Assembly (NCBI RefSeq): GCF_910585425.1
Contig: NZ_CAJUCP010000016.1
Coordinates: forward strand, 1 to 64,000
DNA length: 64,000 bases
Direction of reading: 5' to 3'
Source: an uncultured Acetatifactor sp.
GTDB taxonomy: Bacteria > Bacillota > Clostridia > Lachnospirales > Lachnospiraceae
A model generated the notes under the pieces. That model was not told the origin of the DNA and ran no database searches. It saw only the letters and a list, made by a program, of their open reading frames with translations. The position numbers and the translations under genes are program-made. Below are positions 26,525 to 36,219 of this stretch, piece by piece. Numbering within the stretch: position 1 is the first letter of the stretch; every line of letters begins with the position of its first letter.

Positions 26525-27358
26525 GTGCCGGGTTTGGAAATAAAGGAATATCTTTCCCGCATAGGCATCCGCCGGATCAAGGAGTTGGACACGGCGCTGA
26601 TCGAAGCTTTCGGGCGGGAGGAGGGGGAAAGACACATCGGGAGATTGACGGAGCTGTTCGACCGGTCAGAGGAAAGGCTGCTCTATGGGGCCGGGGATAC
26701 GGTGTATCTCCACCGCCAGGAGGAGCTTGTGGATTACTGGAACCAGAGCCTGCAGACGAGCCTTTTGGCAGCGTCTTTCTACGACCGCGTGTTTTTCCGC
26801 AGGGCCATGGAATATCTGGTGGAGCACGGCTCCTTCTGGTCAGGGGAGATTTTCGATATGGGCTGCGGGAATGGGATCCTGACCTGTTTTCTCGCACTGC
26901 GGCATCCGGACAGCGCCGTTACCGGGCTGGAACTGTCTTCAAATGCCATATCCGTGGCAAAAGAGCTGGCAGGAGAGCTGGAGGTGGACAATGTGCAGTT
27001 TTCCAAACCGGATGCGCTGGGGCAGAGGAAGTGCGACACCCTGTTTTCCTGCCGCACGGCCCACGAAAATGTCGCGTGGAGAGCCCTCTGCGAAGAAGCG
27101 GGAATGCCGTCGCCATCGCCGGAGGAGCAGGTCAGGCTGCATGGCCAGTATGCGAAGGAGCTCTCGGCGCTGGTAAGGCCTGGGGGGCATCTGGTCAGCG
27201 TGGAGCGCTATGAGGAGGACAGCGCCTACGCCGGACTGGTCCGCGCGCTGGAGCTTGCGGGCTTTTGCCAGGTGAAGGGAACGCATATGCAGTTTTCCTG
27301 CAGAAACGGGGACGGAACGGCTACATTTCAGGCGATGGTTTTGCGGAGAAATGCCTGA
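26525..27358 (+). CDS. SAM-dependent methyltransferase-like protein
   Basis: 277 residues with a GTG start after AGGAGG. The Rossmann core has motif I IFDMGCGNGILTCF (about 118-131) and an acidic end of the second strand VTGLELSSNA. The first 100 residues are helical with no recognised domain. The substrate is unknown; there is no DNA-methylase NPPY or PCQ motif, so small molecule or protein is more likely than DNA. It is the only plus-strand gene between the recombinase and tex, and ends in a hairpin-rich terminator region. Confidence 0.75.
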   Translation: MPGLEIKEYLSRIGIRRIKELDTALIEAFGREEGERHIGRLTELFDRSEERLLYGAGDTVYLHRQEELVDYWNQSLQTSLLAASFYDRVFFRRAMEYLVEHGSFWSGEIFDMGCGNGILTCFLALRHPDSAVTGLELSSNAISVAKELAGELEVDNVQFSKPDALGQRKCDTLFSCRTAHENVAWRALCEEAGMPSPSPEEQVRLHGQYAKELSALVRPGGHLVSVERYEEDSAYAGLVRALELAGFCQVKGTHMQFSCRNGDGTATFQAMVLRRNA

Positions 27359-27451
27359 TGCCAGGTATCTATTCAGCCATTCTGTTGACGAATCCAAAGC
27401 ATAATCGTCACTTGACACAGACAATTGAATATGCTAACGTTAAGCTATAAA

Positions 27452-27482
27452 AATGTCGCAGAGCGCGGCCCTCTGCGACATT
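27452..27482 (+). repeat. Palindromic dispersed repeat, copy B
   Basis: Perfect 12-bp arms AATGTCGCAGAG (27452-27463) and CTCTGCGACATT (27471-27482) around a 7-nt loop. Inverted relative to copy A 2.5 kb away. As RNA it forms a strong stem just upstream of a U-run terminator. Confidence 0.85.
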
Positions 27483-27499
27483 CTCTGTAAACGGAAAGA

Positions 27500-27527
27500 C
27501 CCCAGGCATATACCCGGGGCCTTTTTT
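27500..27527 (+). terminator. Terminator after the methyltransferase gene
   Basis: Stem CCCCAGG / CCCGGGG with one mismatch and a 6-nt loop, followed by CCTTTTTTG. It sits tail-to-tail between the methyltransferase and tex. Confidence 0.75.
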
Positions 27528-27532
27528 GTTTT

Positions 27533-30064
27533 TTACCCTTTCTTCTCCTGGTTGACTTTCATGGTCAAGCTGATGCGCTTCTTGGCCTCATCCACGCCCA
27601 GCACCTGCACCTCCACGATGTCGCCCACGCTGACCGCCTCCAGGGGATGCTTGATGAAGCGGTCGGTAATCTGGGAGATGTGCACCAGGCCGTCCTGGTG
27701 GACGCCGATGTCCACGAAAGCGCCGAAGTCGATGACATTGCGCACTGTCCCCTTCAGGACCATGCCGGGCTTCAAATCCTTCATCTCCAGCACATCGCTG
27801 CGCAGGATGGGCCTGGGCATGTCGTCCCTGGGATCCCTGGCGGGCTTCTCCAGCTCCTTCAGGATATCCGTCAGAGTGATCTCGCCGATGCCCAGCTCCT
27901 GGGCCAGCTGCTTTTTGTCCGGGATGCGCCTCGCCAGGCTGGTCATGCCGGAGGCAGAGCCCGATCCCCCTGCGCTTGCGGATGCGGCAGCCTTGCCAGA
28001 GCCGGATGCCATGCTGCCGGATGCCGCGGCTTTTCCGGAGCGGTTCCCGGCAGGGCCCGCTTTTCCATCCGCCTCCGCCGGGGCCATGCCGCCCATGGCT
28101 GCCGCCAGCGCCCGGCCCATGGCGGTGTTGGTGTTGGAGATGCGGATGTCACCTTTCTTGTTCTGCTTTTTCTGCCCCGCACCGGCACCACCTGTCTGCC
28201 CGGCTTTTCCGGCGGTCTTCCCCCCACCGGCAGGAGCGCCCTGCCCCGCCGCGGCTCTGTCCCCTCCTGCGGGGGCGGCGTTCTTATGCTCCGCCGCCTT
28301 CTTCTGCATCTGCCTCACGTCCTCCATGGTGAGCCCCAGCCTGTCCAGGAGCTTCTTCGTGGCCTCGTAGGACTCGGGGTGGACGCTGGTGGCGTCCAGG
28401 GGATTGTCCCCGTCCAGGATGCGCATGAAGCCCGCGCACTGTTCAAAGGCCTTGGGCCCCAGCTTTGCCACCTTCAAAAGCTGCCTCCTGTCGGTGAAGC
28501 GCCCGTTGGCCTCCCTGTAATCTACGATATTCCGTGCAATAGTCTTGTTGATGCCGGATACATATTCCATCAGGGGGGCAGATGCCGTGTTCAGATCCAC
28601 GCCCACCTTGTTCACGCTGTCCTCCACCACGCCGCTCAGGGCATCGCTCAGCTTCTTCTGGTTCATGTCGTGCTGGTACTGCCCTACGCCGATGGACTTG
28701 GGGTCTATCTTCACCAGCTCCGCCAGGGGATCCTGGAGCCTGCGGGCGATGGAGGCCGCGCTCCTCTGGCCCACGTCGAAGTTGGGGAATTCCTCCGTGG
28801 CCAGCTTGCTGGCGGAATACACGCTGGCTCCGGCCTCGTTCACGATCACATACTGCACCGGACGGTCCAGCTCCTTCAGCAGGTCCACGATGATCTGCTC
28901 GGATTCCCTGGAGGCCGTGCCGTTGCCCACGGAGATCAGGTCCACATGGTACTTTGCGATGAGCTTCTTCAGCTCCCGCTTGGACTCTTCCACCTTGTTC
29001 TGGGGCGCGGTGGGATATATCACTTTCGTGTCCAGCACCTTGCCCGTGGCGTCCACCACCGCCAGCTTGCAGCCGGTGCGGAAGGCGGGATCCCAGCCCA
29101 GCACCACCTTCCCGGCAATGGGGGGCTGCAGGAGGAGCTGCTCCAGGTTCTTGCCGAACACGGTGATGGCGCCGTCCTCCGCCTTCTCCGTGAGGTCGTT
29201 TCGAATCTCCCGCTCGATGGCAGGGGCGATCAGCCTCCCGTAGCTGTCCGCGATGGCCTCTGTCAGCAGGGGCGTGGTATACGGATTCTCCCGGGTGAGG
29301 ATCTGCTTGGCCAGGTATCGCAGGATGCGTTCCTCCGGGGCATTGACTTTCACGGTCAACACCTTCTCCGCCTCCCCGCGGTTCAGGGCCAGCACCCTGT
29401 GCCCCGCCACCTTCCGCACGGGCTCCTCGTAGCTGTAGTACATCTCATACACGCTGGCGGCTTTCTCGTCCTTGGCCGTGCTGGTGATGACGCCCTCCTC
29501 CACGGTGGCCTCCCGGATGTAGCTGCGGTAGTCCGCATTGTCGGAAATGGCCTCTGCGATGATGTCCTTCGCGCCCTGGATGGCCTCCTGGACCGTCTTC
29601 ACTTTTCTTTCCTCCTCTATGTCCTCCCCGGTGACGTATTTCGCCGCCTCGCTCTCCACGGGCTCCGCCGCCTCCTGGGCCAGGATGTACTCCGCCAGGC
29701 CGTCCAGCCCTTTGGCCTTGGCCACGCTGGCTTTTGTCTTGCGCTTGGGGCGGTAGGGCCGGTAGAGGTCTTCCACCACCACCAGGGTCTGGGCCGCCAG
29801 AATCTTCTCCCGAAGCTCCTCCGTCAGCTTCCCCTGCTCTTCGATGCTGCCCAGGACCTGCTCCTTCTTCTCTTCCAGGTTGCGCAGATAGAGCAGCCTC
29901 TCGTGGAGGTCACGGAGCTGCTCGTCGTTCAGGGAGCCTGTGGCCTCCTTCCTGTATCGGGAAATGAAGGGGATGGTGCAGCCCTCGTCTATGAGCTTCA
30001 CCGCGGCTTCCACCTGCCACTTCTCCACCTTTAGCTCTTCTTTGATCGTCTGAAAAATGTCCAT
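27533..30064 (-). CDS. tex: Tex-family RNA-binding protein with Ala/Gly-rich insert
   Basis: 843 residues from ATG 30064, about 110 longer than usual Tex. The N-terminal helical region is followed by the YqgF-like domain (VLGWDPAFRTGCKLAVVDATGKVLDT), tandem helix-hairpin-helix motifs (LNTASAPLMEYVSGINKTIARNIV) and a C-terminal S1 domain (LKPGMVLKGTVRNVIDFGAFVDIGVHQDGLVHISQI). Between the helical region and S1, residues about 596-706 are a low-complexity Ala/Gly/Ser/Lys-rich insert. Tex binds nucleic acid and affects transcription and translation broadly. ATG at 30136 is in frame but has no site. It is apparently a single-gene unit. Confidence 0.92.
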   Translation of the reverse strand: MDIFQTIKEELKVEKWQVEAAVKLIDEGCTIPFISRYRKEATGSLNDEQLRDLHERLLYLRNLEEKKEQVLGSIEEQGKLTEELREKILAAQTLVVVEDLYRPYRPKRKTKASVAKAKGLDGLAEYILAQEAAEPVESEAAKYVTGEDIEEERKVKTVQEAIQGAKDIIAEAISDNADYRSYIREATVEEGVITSTAKDEKAASVYEMYYSYEEPVRKVAGHRVLALNRGEAEKVLTVKVNAPEERILRYLAKQILTRENPYTTPLLTEAIADSYGRLIAPAIEREIRNDLTEKAEDGAITVFGKNLEQLLLQPPIAGKVVLGWDPAFRTGCKLAVVDATGKVLDTKVIYPTAPQNKVEESKRELKKLIAKYHVDLISVGNGTASRESEQIIVDLLKELDRPVQYVIVNEAGASVYSASKLATEEFPNFDVGQRSAASIARRLQDPLAELVKIDPKSIGVGQYQHDMNQKKLSDALSGVVEDSVNKVGVDLNTASAPLMEYVSGINKTIARNIVDYREANGRFTDRRQLLKVAKLGPKAFEQCAGFMRILDGDNPLDATSVHPESYEATKKLLDRLGLTMEDVRQMQKKAAEHKNAAPAGGDRAAAGQGAPAGGGKTAGKAGQTGGAGAGQKKQNKKGDIRISNTNTAMGRALAAAMGGMAPAEADGKAGPAGNRSGKAAASGSMASGSGKAAASASAGGSGSASGMTSLARRIPDKKQLAQELGIGEITLTDILKELEKPARDPRDDMPRPILRSDVLEMKDLKPGMVLKGTVRNVIDFGAFVDIGVHQDGLVHISQITDRFIKHPLEAVSVGDIVEVQVLGVDEAKKRISLTMKVNQEKKG

Positions 30065-30142
30065 AGTGAACCTTGCCTTTCTTTCTCTTGTCTGCAACAG
30101 CCTTTTTATTATACTGGAAAAGGAAGGAAACTGCAAGACACC

Positions 30143-30175
30143 AAAAAAGAGCGCCCCCTTATGGCTCTTGGCGCT
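30143..30175 (-). terminator. Terminator of the sugar-uptake operon
   Basis: On the minus strand AGCGCC (30175-30170) pairs with GGCGCT (30155-30150) over a 14-nt loop, followed by CTTTTTT. The stop codon of the response regulator lies in the loop. Confidence 0.7.
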
Positions 30176-30962
30176 TCAAATGCTCCTCTATATAACGTAA
30201 TGCCGATATTTTATATGTTTTTTTGAACATATTATAAAAATTGCTGTAATGGGCATAGCCCACCATTTCCGCCACCTCGTTCACCGTATGCCTTCCCTCC
30301 CTCAACAGGATGGCCGCCATTTTCATCCGTTCATTGATGATGAACTGTCCGATGGAGATGCTCTTCTCCCTCCGGAAGATCCGGTTCAGATACACCGGGT
30401 GGAAGTGGAAATGGCTCGCGATGCTCTCCACATTCAGCTCAAAGTCGGAGAGATTCCGAATCACATACCCGGCAATCTCTTCCACGACCTGACCGGGCTC
30501 CGGCCTCATGCCTGCGCTCTCCTGATTTTTCTGCTCTTTTTCCTTCAGGGTGTACTTTCCGTATTCAATATACAGCCGCTCTTCCTTCTGACTTCTGATG
30601 CGCTCCACCACACGGCGGATTGTAGCCCCGATATCCTCATATTTCGCTGGGGTCAGTATATAATCCTGACATCGTAAGCCGATCGCCTCCTGGGCATAAG
30701 AGAACTCCGCATGGCAGGTCAGGAAAATGCATTCTATCTCCCTTCCCTGTCCCCTTATCCACCGCAACAGGGCCAGCCCGTTTTCCCGGGGCATCTCAAT
30801 GTCACAGAGCATAATGTCGATGTCGTGGCCCTGAATGATCTCCTTCGCCGAGCAGGCGTCATAGGCCACGCAGACAGTGTCGATTCCATACTCTGCCCAG
30901 GCGATCTCCGCTTTCATCGTATCCGCTACCACCACTTCATCATTCACGATCAACAGCGTCAT
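30159..30962 (-). CDS. AraC-type response regulator (YesN-like)
   Basis: 267 residues. The receiver domain has a phospho-Asp in IMLCDIEMPRENGL (about residue 55) and Lys in LTPAKYEDI. The C-terminal AraC helix-turn-helix pair (about 168-262) includes FHFHPVYLNRIFRREKSISIGQFI and VGYAHYSNFYNMFKKTY. It directly follows the sensor kinase stop (TAGATG), with no gap. This receiver-AraC class normally activates neighbouring sugar ABC genes, which fits the locus upstream. Confidence 0.9.
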   Translation of the reverse strand: MTLLIVNDEVVVADTMKAEIAWAEYGIDTVCVAYDACSAKEIIQGHDIDIMLCDIEMPRENGLALLRWIRGQGREIECIFLTCHAEFSYAQEAIGLRCQDYILTPAKYEDIGATIRRVVERIRSQKEERLYIEYGKYTLKEKEQKNQESAGMRPEPGQVVEEIAGYVIRNLSDFELNVESIASHFHFHPVYLNRIFRREKSISIGQFIINERMKMAAILLREGRHTVNEVAEMVGYAHYSNFYNMFKKTYKISALRYIEEHLKRQEP

Positions 30963-32585
30963 CTAGGTTTCCTCCAGATTATACGGAAAGGTAAGCGTAA
31001 TGCAGGTTCCTTCTCCTTCTTCCGACGAGAGGCTGATGTCCGCCTCGTCCCCATAAAAATATTTCAGCCTTTTTAAAGAATTGGCAAAGCCCACATGGCT
31101 TCCATTCTGCCGCTTCTCTCTCATGGAAGCGTCCAGCTCCTTCAGGGTCTCTTCCGGGATGCCCTGGCCGTCATCCATAATCATGAACTGGACATGCCTC
31201 CCCTGGTACTGCCCTATGATCGTGATATGCGTCACCGTCCCCTTCCTCACCACATGCCTCACGATATTCTCCACGAAATTGTGGAGGAGCAGCGGCGGCA
31301 GACGGACGAACTGAAGCTCCGGGTCATACTCATATTCGATTTCTATGCTGTCGGGATAATTGATTCTCGCCATCCTGATATAGCCCTCTATCAGCTGCTG
31401 CTCCCGCCCGAACAGCTCCAGGCTCTTGCCGCTGCGGAACAGATTGCGGAAATATCCTGACAGATACAGGATGACATCCTGGATGGCGGCATTCTCCTGC
31501 CTCTTGGCCAGCGCGTACAGCAGCTGGAAGATATTCAGCAGGAAATGAGGGCGTATCTGCAGCTGCAGGTTTTCCAGCTCCATCCTCTCCCTTTCCAGCT
31601 CTCTTTCATAGCTTTCTATTTTTAACGCCCGGATATGCTCCGTCATCCGGTTGAACTGCAGAAAAGAATATTCGTACTCCACAGAGGCGGAGCTGCCTAC
31701 GATTCTGTAATCAATATCGCCCTCCTCCACCTTTTTCAGCGCCGCGTTCAGGACATTCAGGGGGCTCACCAGCAAACGGTATACTGCCAGATACAGGACG
31801 AAAAAGAAAGCGATCATAGTGATGGCCGTTCCGGCGATCAGGTAGGCGTTCGCGTCCAATATCTTTCCCAGGATTTCGTTTTCCCTCAGATACACATTCA
31901 GGGAAAAGCCTCCGTCACGGCTTTCTCCGGTCACGCACAGCCAGCCCTTCTTCTCTTCCCCCGGCCCCTCCGAAAAGGTCACATAACTGCTCTCGTACTG
32001 GATATCGCCCTCCAGCTGCTCTCTGGCCTGTTCTAAGCCGATCCAGCCTCCATAGGTGACCTCCCTCACTTCAGCCCAAAGGCACAGCGCTTCCCCGTCC
32101 CCGACCTTCTTTAGATGCCATCCCCGCTCCCAGTCCTCCTGTACCCAGCCTTTTTCCGTTTTAACGCCATCCGTGTGCCATAGCAGGACATCTTCCCTGT
32201 CCTTCACGATGTAGAAATAGGCGTCCATGCCATCGGTATAGTCTATGAGCTTCTGGATTTCCCAGTAGAACCGGGTGCGGTATAAATGGTAATAGTCCTC
32301 ATCGTCCTCCCGCAGCATGGCGATCCCGCTGCCGTTCTCGCTCCTCATATGTCTCAGCAGATAATCCGCCGTTGCCATCCGGTTCTCCAGAAACGTGATA
32401 TAGCTTTGGATGACGCTGTTTACCGACTGGTCTATGGTTTCCCGCATGCTCTTCATGACATAATTGTTCAGGATGACCGCCAGCAGGTTCACCGGCACCA
32501 GCAAAAGCAGCATCAGCAATAACAGCCTGGTGGTTATCTTCCCGGAAAATTCCCGCAGCCTCCCTGTTCTTCCGATTCCATTCAT
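30963..32585 (-). CDS. Membrane sensor histidine kinase (YesM-like)
   Basis: 540 residues. Two membrane helices (about 17-38 and 254-276) enclose an extracellular sensor of about 215 residues. A HAMP-like region (VSPLNVLNAALKKVEEGDIDYR) and the His_kinase domain follow, with the histidine in LQLQIRPHFLLNIFQLLYALA. The ATPase part has FVENIVRHVV (N box), MDDGQGIPEE and GFANSLKRLKYFYG. It overlaps the permease by ATGA. It probably senses the sugar or binding protein of this locus. Confidence 0.9.
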   Translation of the reverse strand: MNGIGRTGRLREFSGKITTRLLLLMLLLLVPVNLLAVILNNYVMKSMRETIDQSVNSVIQSYITFLENRMATADYLLRHMRSENGSGIAMLREDDEDYYHLYRTRFYWEIQKLIDYTDGMDAYFYIVKDREDVLLWHTDGVKTEKGWVQEDWERGWHLKKVGDGEALCLWAEVREVTYGGWIGLEQAREQLEGDIQYESSYVTFSEGPGEEKKGWLCVTGESRDGGFSLNVYLRENEILGKILDANAYLIAGTAITMIAFFFVLYLAVYRLLVSPLNVLNAALKKVEEGDIDYRIVGSSASVEYEYSFLQFNRMTEHIRALKIESYERELERERMELENLQLQIRPHFLLNIFQLLYALAKRQENAAIQDVILYLSGYFRNLFRSGKSLELFGREQQLIEGYIRMARINYPDSIEIEYEYDPELQFVRLPPLLLHNFVENIVRHVVRKGTVTHITIIGQYQGRHVQFMIMDDGQGIPEETLKELDASMREKRQNGSHVGFANSLKRLKYFYGDEADISLSSEEGEGTCITLTFPYNLEET

Positions 32586-33472
32586 TCCTTGACCCCGCCC
32601 AGGGTGATTCCCTTCACAAAATATTTCTGGAAAAAAGGATACAGAGCCATGACTGGCACCACTCCTATGACCGCAATGGCCATCCGGACCGTATTGCCCG
32701 GGAAGAACACCTTTCCCATGTTGATCTCGGAGGTGGACTTTTTCAGCAGCTCGATATTGGTGTTCAGGTTATTCAGGACATTCTGCAGGGTATAGTATTT
32801 ACTGCCGTTGCGCCCGGTCAGGAAATAGAACCCGTTGGTCCAGTTGTTCCAGTACCCCAATCCCACCAGCATCCCAATCGTAGCCACAATCGGCTGGCTC
32901 AGGGGCATGACGATCCTGAAATATATCCCGAATTCACTGGCCCCGTCCAGCCTCGCGGCCTCTGTCAGGCTGGCGGGAATGCTGCTCCTGAAGTAATTCC
33001 GCACCAGGATGACATTGAATGCCCCCATCAGCCCCGGCACCACCTGGGCCCAGAAGGTGTCCTTCAGGTGATAGAATTTCACAAAGCTGTAGTAATAGGA
33101 GACCAGCCCGCCGTTGAAAAGCATCGTGAACAGCAGGATAAAGCTGATCATCCGCATCCCGGGCACGTCCGTCTGGCTGGTGGCATATGCGAACAGGGTG
33201 GTCATGGCAAGGCTCATGGCCACTCCCACCGCCGTGACCGCCAGGGACATGAGATAGGACCTTCCTATCATCCCCCATTTCACGGCAATGTATTTATAGG
33301 CCTCCAGGCTCCATTCCTTCGGGAAATAGGAATATCCGTTGGTGACGGCCCATGACTCATTTGTGAAAGAAGCGATGAACAGCAGGGCAAAGGGCAGCAC
33401 GGCCAGGAGCGAGAACAGGCCGCAGACAAAATGGGCCAGCGTCTGCGTGATTATGAATTCTCTTGTCTTCAT
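32582..33472 (-). CDS. Sugar ABC transporter permease (LplC-like)
   Basis: 296 residues from ATG 33472 after GGAGGTG; an ATG at 33490 lies inside that site. About six membrane helices. The EAA loop is EAARLDGASEFGIYFRIVMPLSQPI, characteristic of the carbohydrate-uptake type 1 family. It pairs with the permease upstream. No ATPase gene is in this locus, which is common: a shared MsmX-type ATPase elsewhere would supply energy (inference). Confidence 0.92.
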   Translation of the reverse strand: MKTREFIITQTLAHFVCGLFSLLAVLPFALLFIASFTNESWAVTNGYSYFPKEWSLEAYKYIAVKWGMIGRSYLMSLAVTAVGVAMSLAMTTLFAYATSQTDVPGMRMISFILLFTMLFNGGLVSYYYSFVKFYHLKDTFWAQVVPGLMGAFNVILVRNYFRSSIPASLTEAARLDGASEFGIYFRIVMPLSQPIVATIGMLVGLGYWNNWTNGFYFLTGRNGSKYYTLQNVLNNLNTNIELLKKSTSEINMGKVFFPGNTVRMAIAVIGVVPVMALYPFFQKYFVKGITLGGVKE

Positions 33473-33532
33473 TCTTACACACACCTCCATGCCCGCGCAT
33501 GCTCTGCGCGGACGAATCCATCTTTTACAGTT

Positions 33533-34489
33533 CTAGTACAGCGCGGAGTCCGGCTCATGCTTTCTGATTGCCGCGTTGGTCAGCACGATCATGACGAAGC
33601 CCACCACAGACTGGTACACGCTGGCAGCGCTGGACATGCCGTAATCCGCGTTCTGCAGCAGGGCCTGGTACACATACACGTCCAGCGTCCTGGTCACCGG
33701 ATACAGGATTCCGCTGTTCCTGGGCACCTGGTAGAAGAGGCCGAAATCCGAACGGAAGATGCCTCCCACCGCCAGAATGGCCAGAGTGATGATCGTAGGC
33801 TTCAGCAGGGGCAGCGTGATATAGCGGATCTGCTTCCATTTGCCGGCGCCGTCGATGCGGGCTGCCTCGAAATAGTCGGAACTGATGCCCACGATGCTGG
33901 ACAGGTAGACAATCATGCTGTATCCGATTCCCTTCCAGACATTGAAGAACAACAGAAGGAAGGGCCAGTATTTCGGCTCCTGATACCAGATTATCCCTTC
34001 CAGGCCCAGGGGCTTTAAGATGGAATTGTTGACCAGGCCGGTATCTGCCGCGAAATAGGCATAGACCAGGTAGCTCACGATGACCCAGCTGATCAGATAC
34101 GGCAGCAGCAGCAGGCTCTGGTACAGTTTCTTTACACGTCGGCTGCATATCTCATTGATCAGGATGGCCACAAAGATTGCGAGGATCGTCCCCACGATAT
34201 GGAACAGGACATTGTATCCCACCGTATTCCGCAGTATTTCCCACCCTGCGCTGGAAGAGAACAGGAAACTGAAATTGTCGAAGCCGCACCAGGGGCTTCC
34301 CAGTATCCCCTTTTGGAAATTCATGTTCTTAAAGGCAATGAGAATCCCGAACATAGGGATATAATTGTTCAGGAGCAGATAGAGAAGGCCCGGCAGGACC
34401 ATGATGTAAAAGGGGACCATCCTCCTCCACCTGTTCCTGCGGCGCTTTCTGCCCCCCGCAGCGGAAACCATAGCATTTCTCAAATTCAC
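33533..34489 (-). CDS. Sugar ABC transporter permease (LplB-like)
   Basis: 318 residues from a GTG at 34489, 4 nt after AGGAGG; an ATG at 34471 would be too far from it. A basic N-terminus (GGRKRRRNRWRR), about six helices and the EAA loop EAARIDGAGKWKQIRYITLPLLKPT. Forms the membrane pore with the LplC-like partner 60 bp downstream. The binding protein is encoded 85 bp upstream. Confidence 0.92.
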   Translation of the reverse strand: MNLRNAMVSAAGGRKRRRNRWRRMVPFYIMVLPGLLYLLLNNYIPMFGILIAFKNMNFQKGILGSPWCGFDNFSFLFSSSAGWEILRNTVGYNVLFHIVGTILAIFVAILINEICSRRVKKLYQSLLLLPYLISWVIVSYLVYAYFAADTGLVNNSILKPLGLEGIIWYQEPKYWPFLLLFFNVWKGIGYSMIVYLSSIVGISSDYFEAARIDGAGKWKQIRYITLPLLKPTIITLAILAVGGIFRSDFGLFYQVPRNSGILYPVTRTLDVYVYQALLQNADYGMSSAASVYQSVVGFVMIVLTNAAIRKHEPDSALY

Positions 34490-34574
34490 ACAACCTCCTT
34501 TTTCATCTTGCAAAGGAAAGGGATGCCACAGCGTTCCTCCCGTCCATAGCATCCCCACCTCACCGTATTTCCGC

Positions 34575-36188
34575 CTATTTCTGCATGGCAAGCCATTCAT
34601 CGAACTGCCGCTGGTTCTCTTCTATGATTTTGTCTATGCCGGCCTTCTTCAGCGCTTCCCGGAATTCCGGCAGGATGACGTCCGGATTCACGGTTCCGTA
34701 GGCAATGCTGTTCTCGTATTGCTCCCTGACCGCGTCCACCGCCGCTATTTCCGTGGATACGCTGTCCTTCACGAAGACATATCCCATGGCAGGGGATTTC
34801 CTGCTGTCCGGAATCCCGGCATCGCTTTCCCTGTATTTCTTGTTGGCATAAATATCAATGGTCTCACCTACAATCGGCCAGGAGAATCTGTCGCCGTATA
34901 CGCCCATCCCCTGGTAATAGGGAAGCGCGCTGGGATTTTCGGAAAGGTACTTGATTCTCTTCTGTATCTTGCCGTCAATCTCCATCTCTTCTATCACCTC
35001 ATAGTCCCGTCCCTCTATGCCGAACTGGAGCAGCCATGCCGCTTCGTCATGCTTATAGATATAGTTCAGGGCCTCCATGGCCTTCTGCGGATTTCCGGAT
35101 GTGACCGGAATGCTCCAGAGGATGTTTCCAAGGATATCGCTGGTGATATACATGGGAATCCTGTTATAGGTATAAGTCTTCACCTGGATTGCGGACGTGC
35201 TGGCATCATAGGCAGCGTTCTGCTCGCCAAGCCAGTAGAAGATGCCCAGGGAGTCGCCGGCAGGCACATGGTCCAGAGCGCTGCCCGTGTCGGTGGCGGC
35301 ATCCTTGGAGATAAATCCCTTCTGTGCCCAGTCATACATGCATTTGGCGTATTCCTCATAAGCTTCTGTCTCGTAAAGGTTCTCAATCGTCGTATTGTCA
35401 AATCCGTCACGCAATATCAGCACACCTGTGGAGGGGCTGCCGCCGCACAGGAGGTCGTATTCAAAAAAGCTGCGCATGGTCAGGGTCTTCTGCCCATTGA
35501 TGGATGCCGGATAGAATCCCTCTCTTTCCCCCGCCTTTACCGTGGCCATCATTTCCTCCAGCTCCTGCAGGGAATAGCTTTTTCCCGGTTCTCCCGCCTC
35601 ATAGCCGTACTTGTCCAGCAGGTCCCCATTGGCATAGAAGCCATAACCGTCGCCCAGCAGCCACGCGTTCGGCACGCCGTACAGCAAGCCGTTGTAGTAG
35701 CCGCCCTTTATGCTGTCGCCGCAGTCCTCCACGATATCCGCGCCGTATTCCGCAACCAGCTCATCCATGGGCTGTATGACGCCGTCCTTCACCTTGCCGC
35801 CGACGCCGCCTCCGACCGTCAGGCAGATGTCCACCTGGGTCCCCGTGGATACGTCCAAGGTGACCTGGTTGGCCCAGTCCGCACAGGGATACAGCGTCAC
35901 ATGGACGCCTATGTCCCTCTCCATCATCTCGTTCAGCGCATCTTCCACCTCCTGCAGTCCCTCCGGCGCTTCTCCCGGCCACAGCCATATGACCTCCACC
36001 GGCTCGCCCTCAGTCTCCTCGCCCTTATCATCGGCCTCCCCGCTCCGGCTATCAGCCTTCTCCTCCTGCACTTCGGAATTACCTCCGGACGGCGCTTCTT
36101 CCTGTACATCCTTCCGATCTCCGCATCCCATGAGCGCAGTGGCCAGGAAAGTCATCCCTAACAGAATTGCCGTAATTCGTTTCTTCAT
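34575..36188 (-). CDS. Extracellular sugar-binding lipoprotein
   Basis: 537 residues. Lipoprotein signal with lipobox ALMGC (Cys22), then a Glu/Ser/Asp-rich linker and a two-lobed solute-binding domain (EVIWLWPGEAPEGLQEVEDALNEMME start; a long type like LplA). AGGAGGA lies 6 nt before the ATG. It delivers an oligosaccharide to the two permeases downstream. The sugar is not identifiable, but a GH39-like and a propeller glycosidase upstream suggest a plant or host heteroglycan. Confidence 0.9.
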   Translation of the reverse strand: MKKRITAILLGMTFLATALMGCGDRKDVQEEAPSGGNSEVQEEKADSRSGEADDKGEETEGEPVEVIWLWPGEAPEGLQEVEDALNEMMERDIGVHVTLYPCADWANQVTLDVSTGTQVDICLTVGGGVGGKVKDGVIQPMDELVAEYGADIVEDCGDSIKGGYYNGLLYGVPNAWLLGDGYGFYANGDLLDKYGYEAGEPGKSYSLQELEEMMATVKAGEREGFYPASINGQKTLTMRSFFEYDLLCGGSPSTGVLILRDGFDNTTIENLYETEAYEEYAKCMYDWAQKGFISKDAATDTGSALDHVPAGDSLGIFYWLGEQNAAYDASTSAIQVKTYTYNRIPMYITSDILGNILWSIPVTSGNPQKAMEALNYIYKHDEAAWLLQFGIEGRDYEVIEEMEIDGKIQKRIKYLSENPSALPYYQGMGVYGDRFSWPIVGETIDIYANKKYRESDAGIPDSRKSPAMGYVFVKDSVSTEIAAVDAVREQYENSIAYGTVNPDVILPEFREALKKAGIDKIIEENQRQFDEWLAMQK

Positions 36189-36219
36189 CCCTTGTCCTCC
36201 TCATTTGGTTGTTTCTGAT

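Noticed and set aside
24944..27471. att sites of an integrated element
   Set aside because: The repeats are inverted; att sites left by integration are direct. No tRNA edge was found.
27647..30034. 795-residue plus-strand frame over tex
   Set aside because: Antisense shadow of Tex in GC-rich codons, His/Leu/Gly-rich, no domain.
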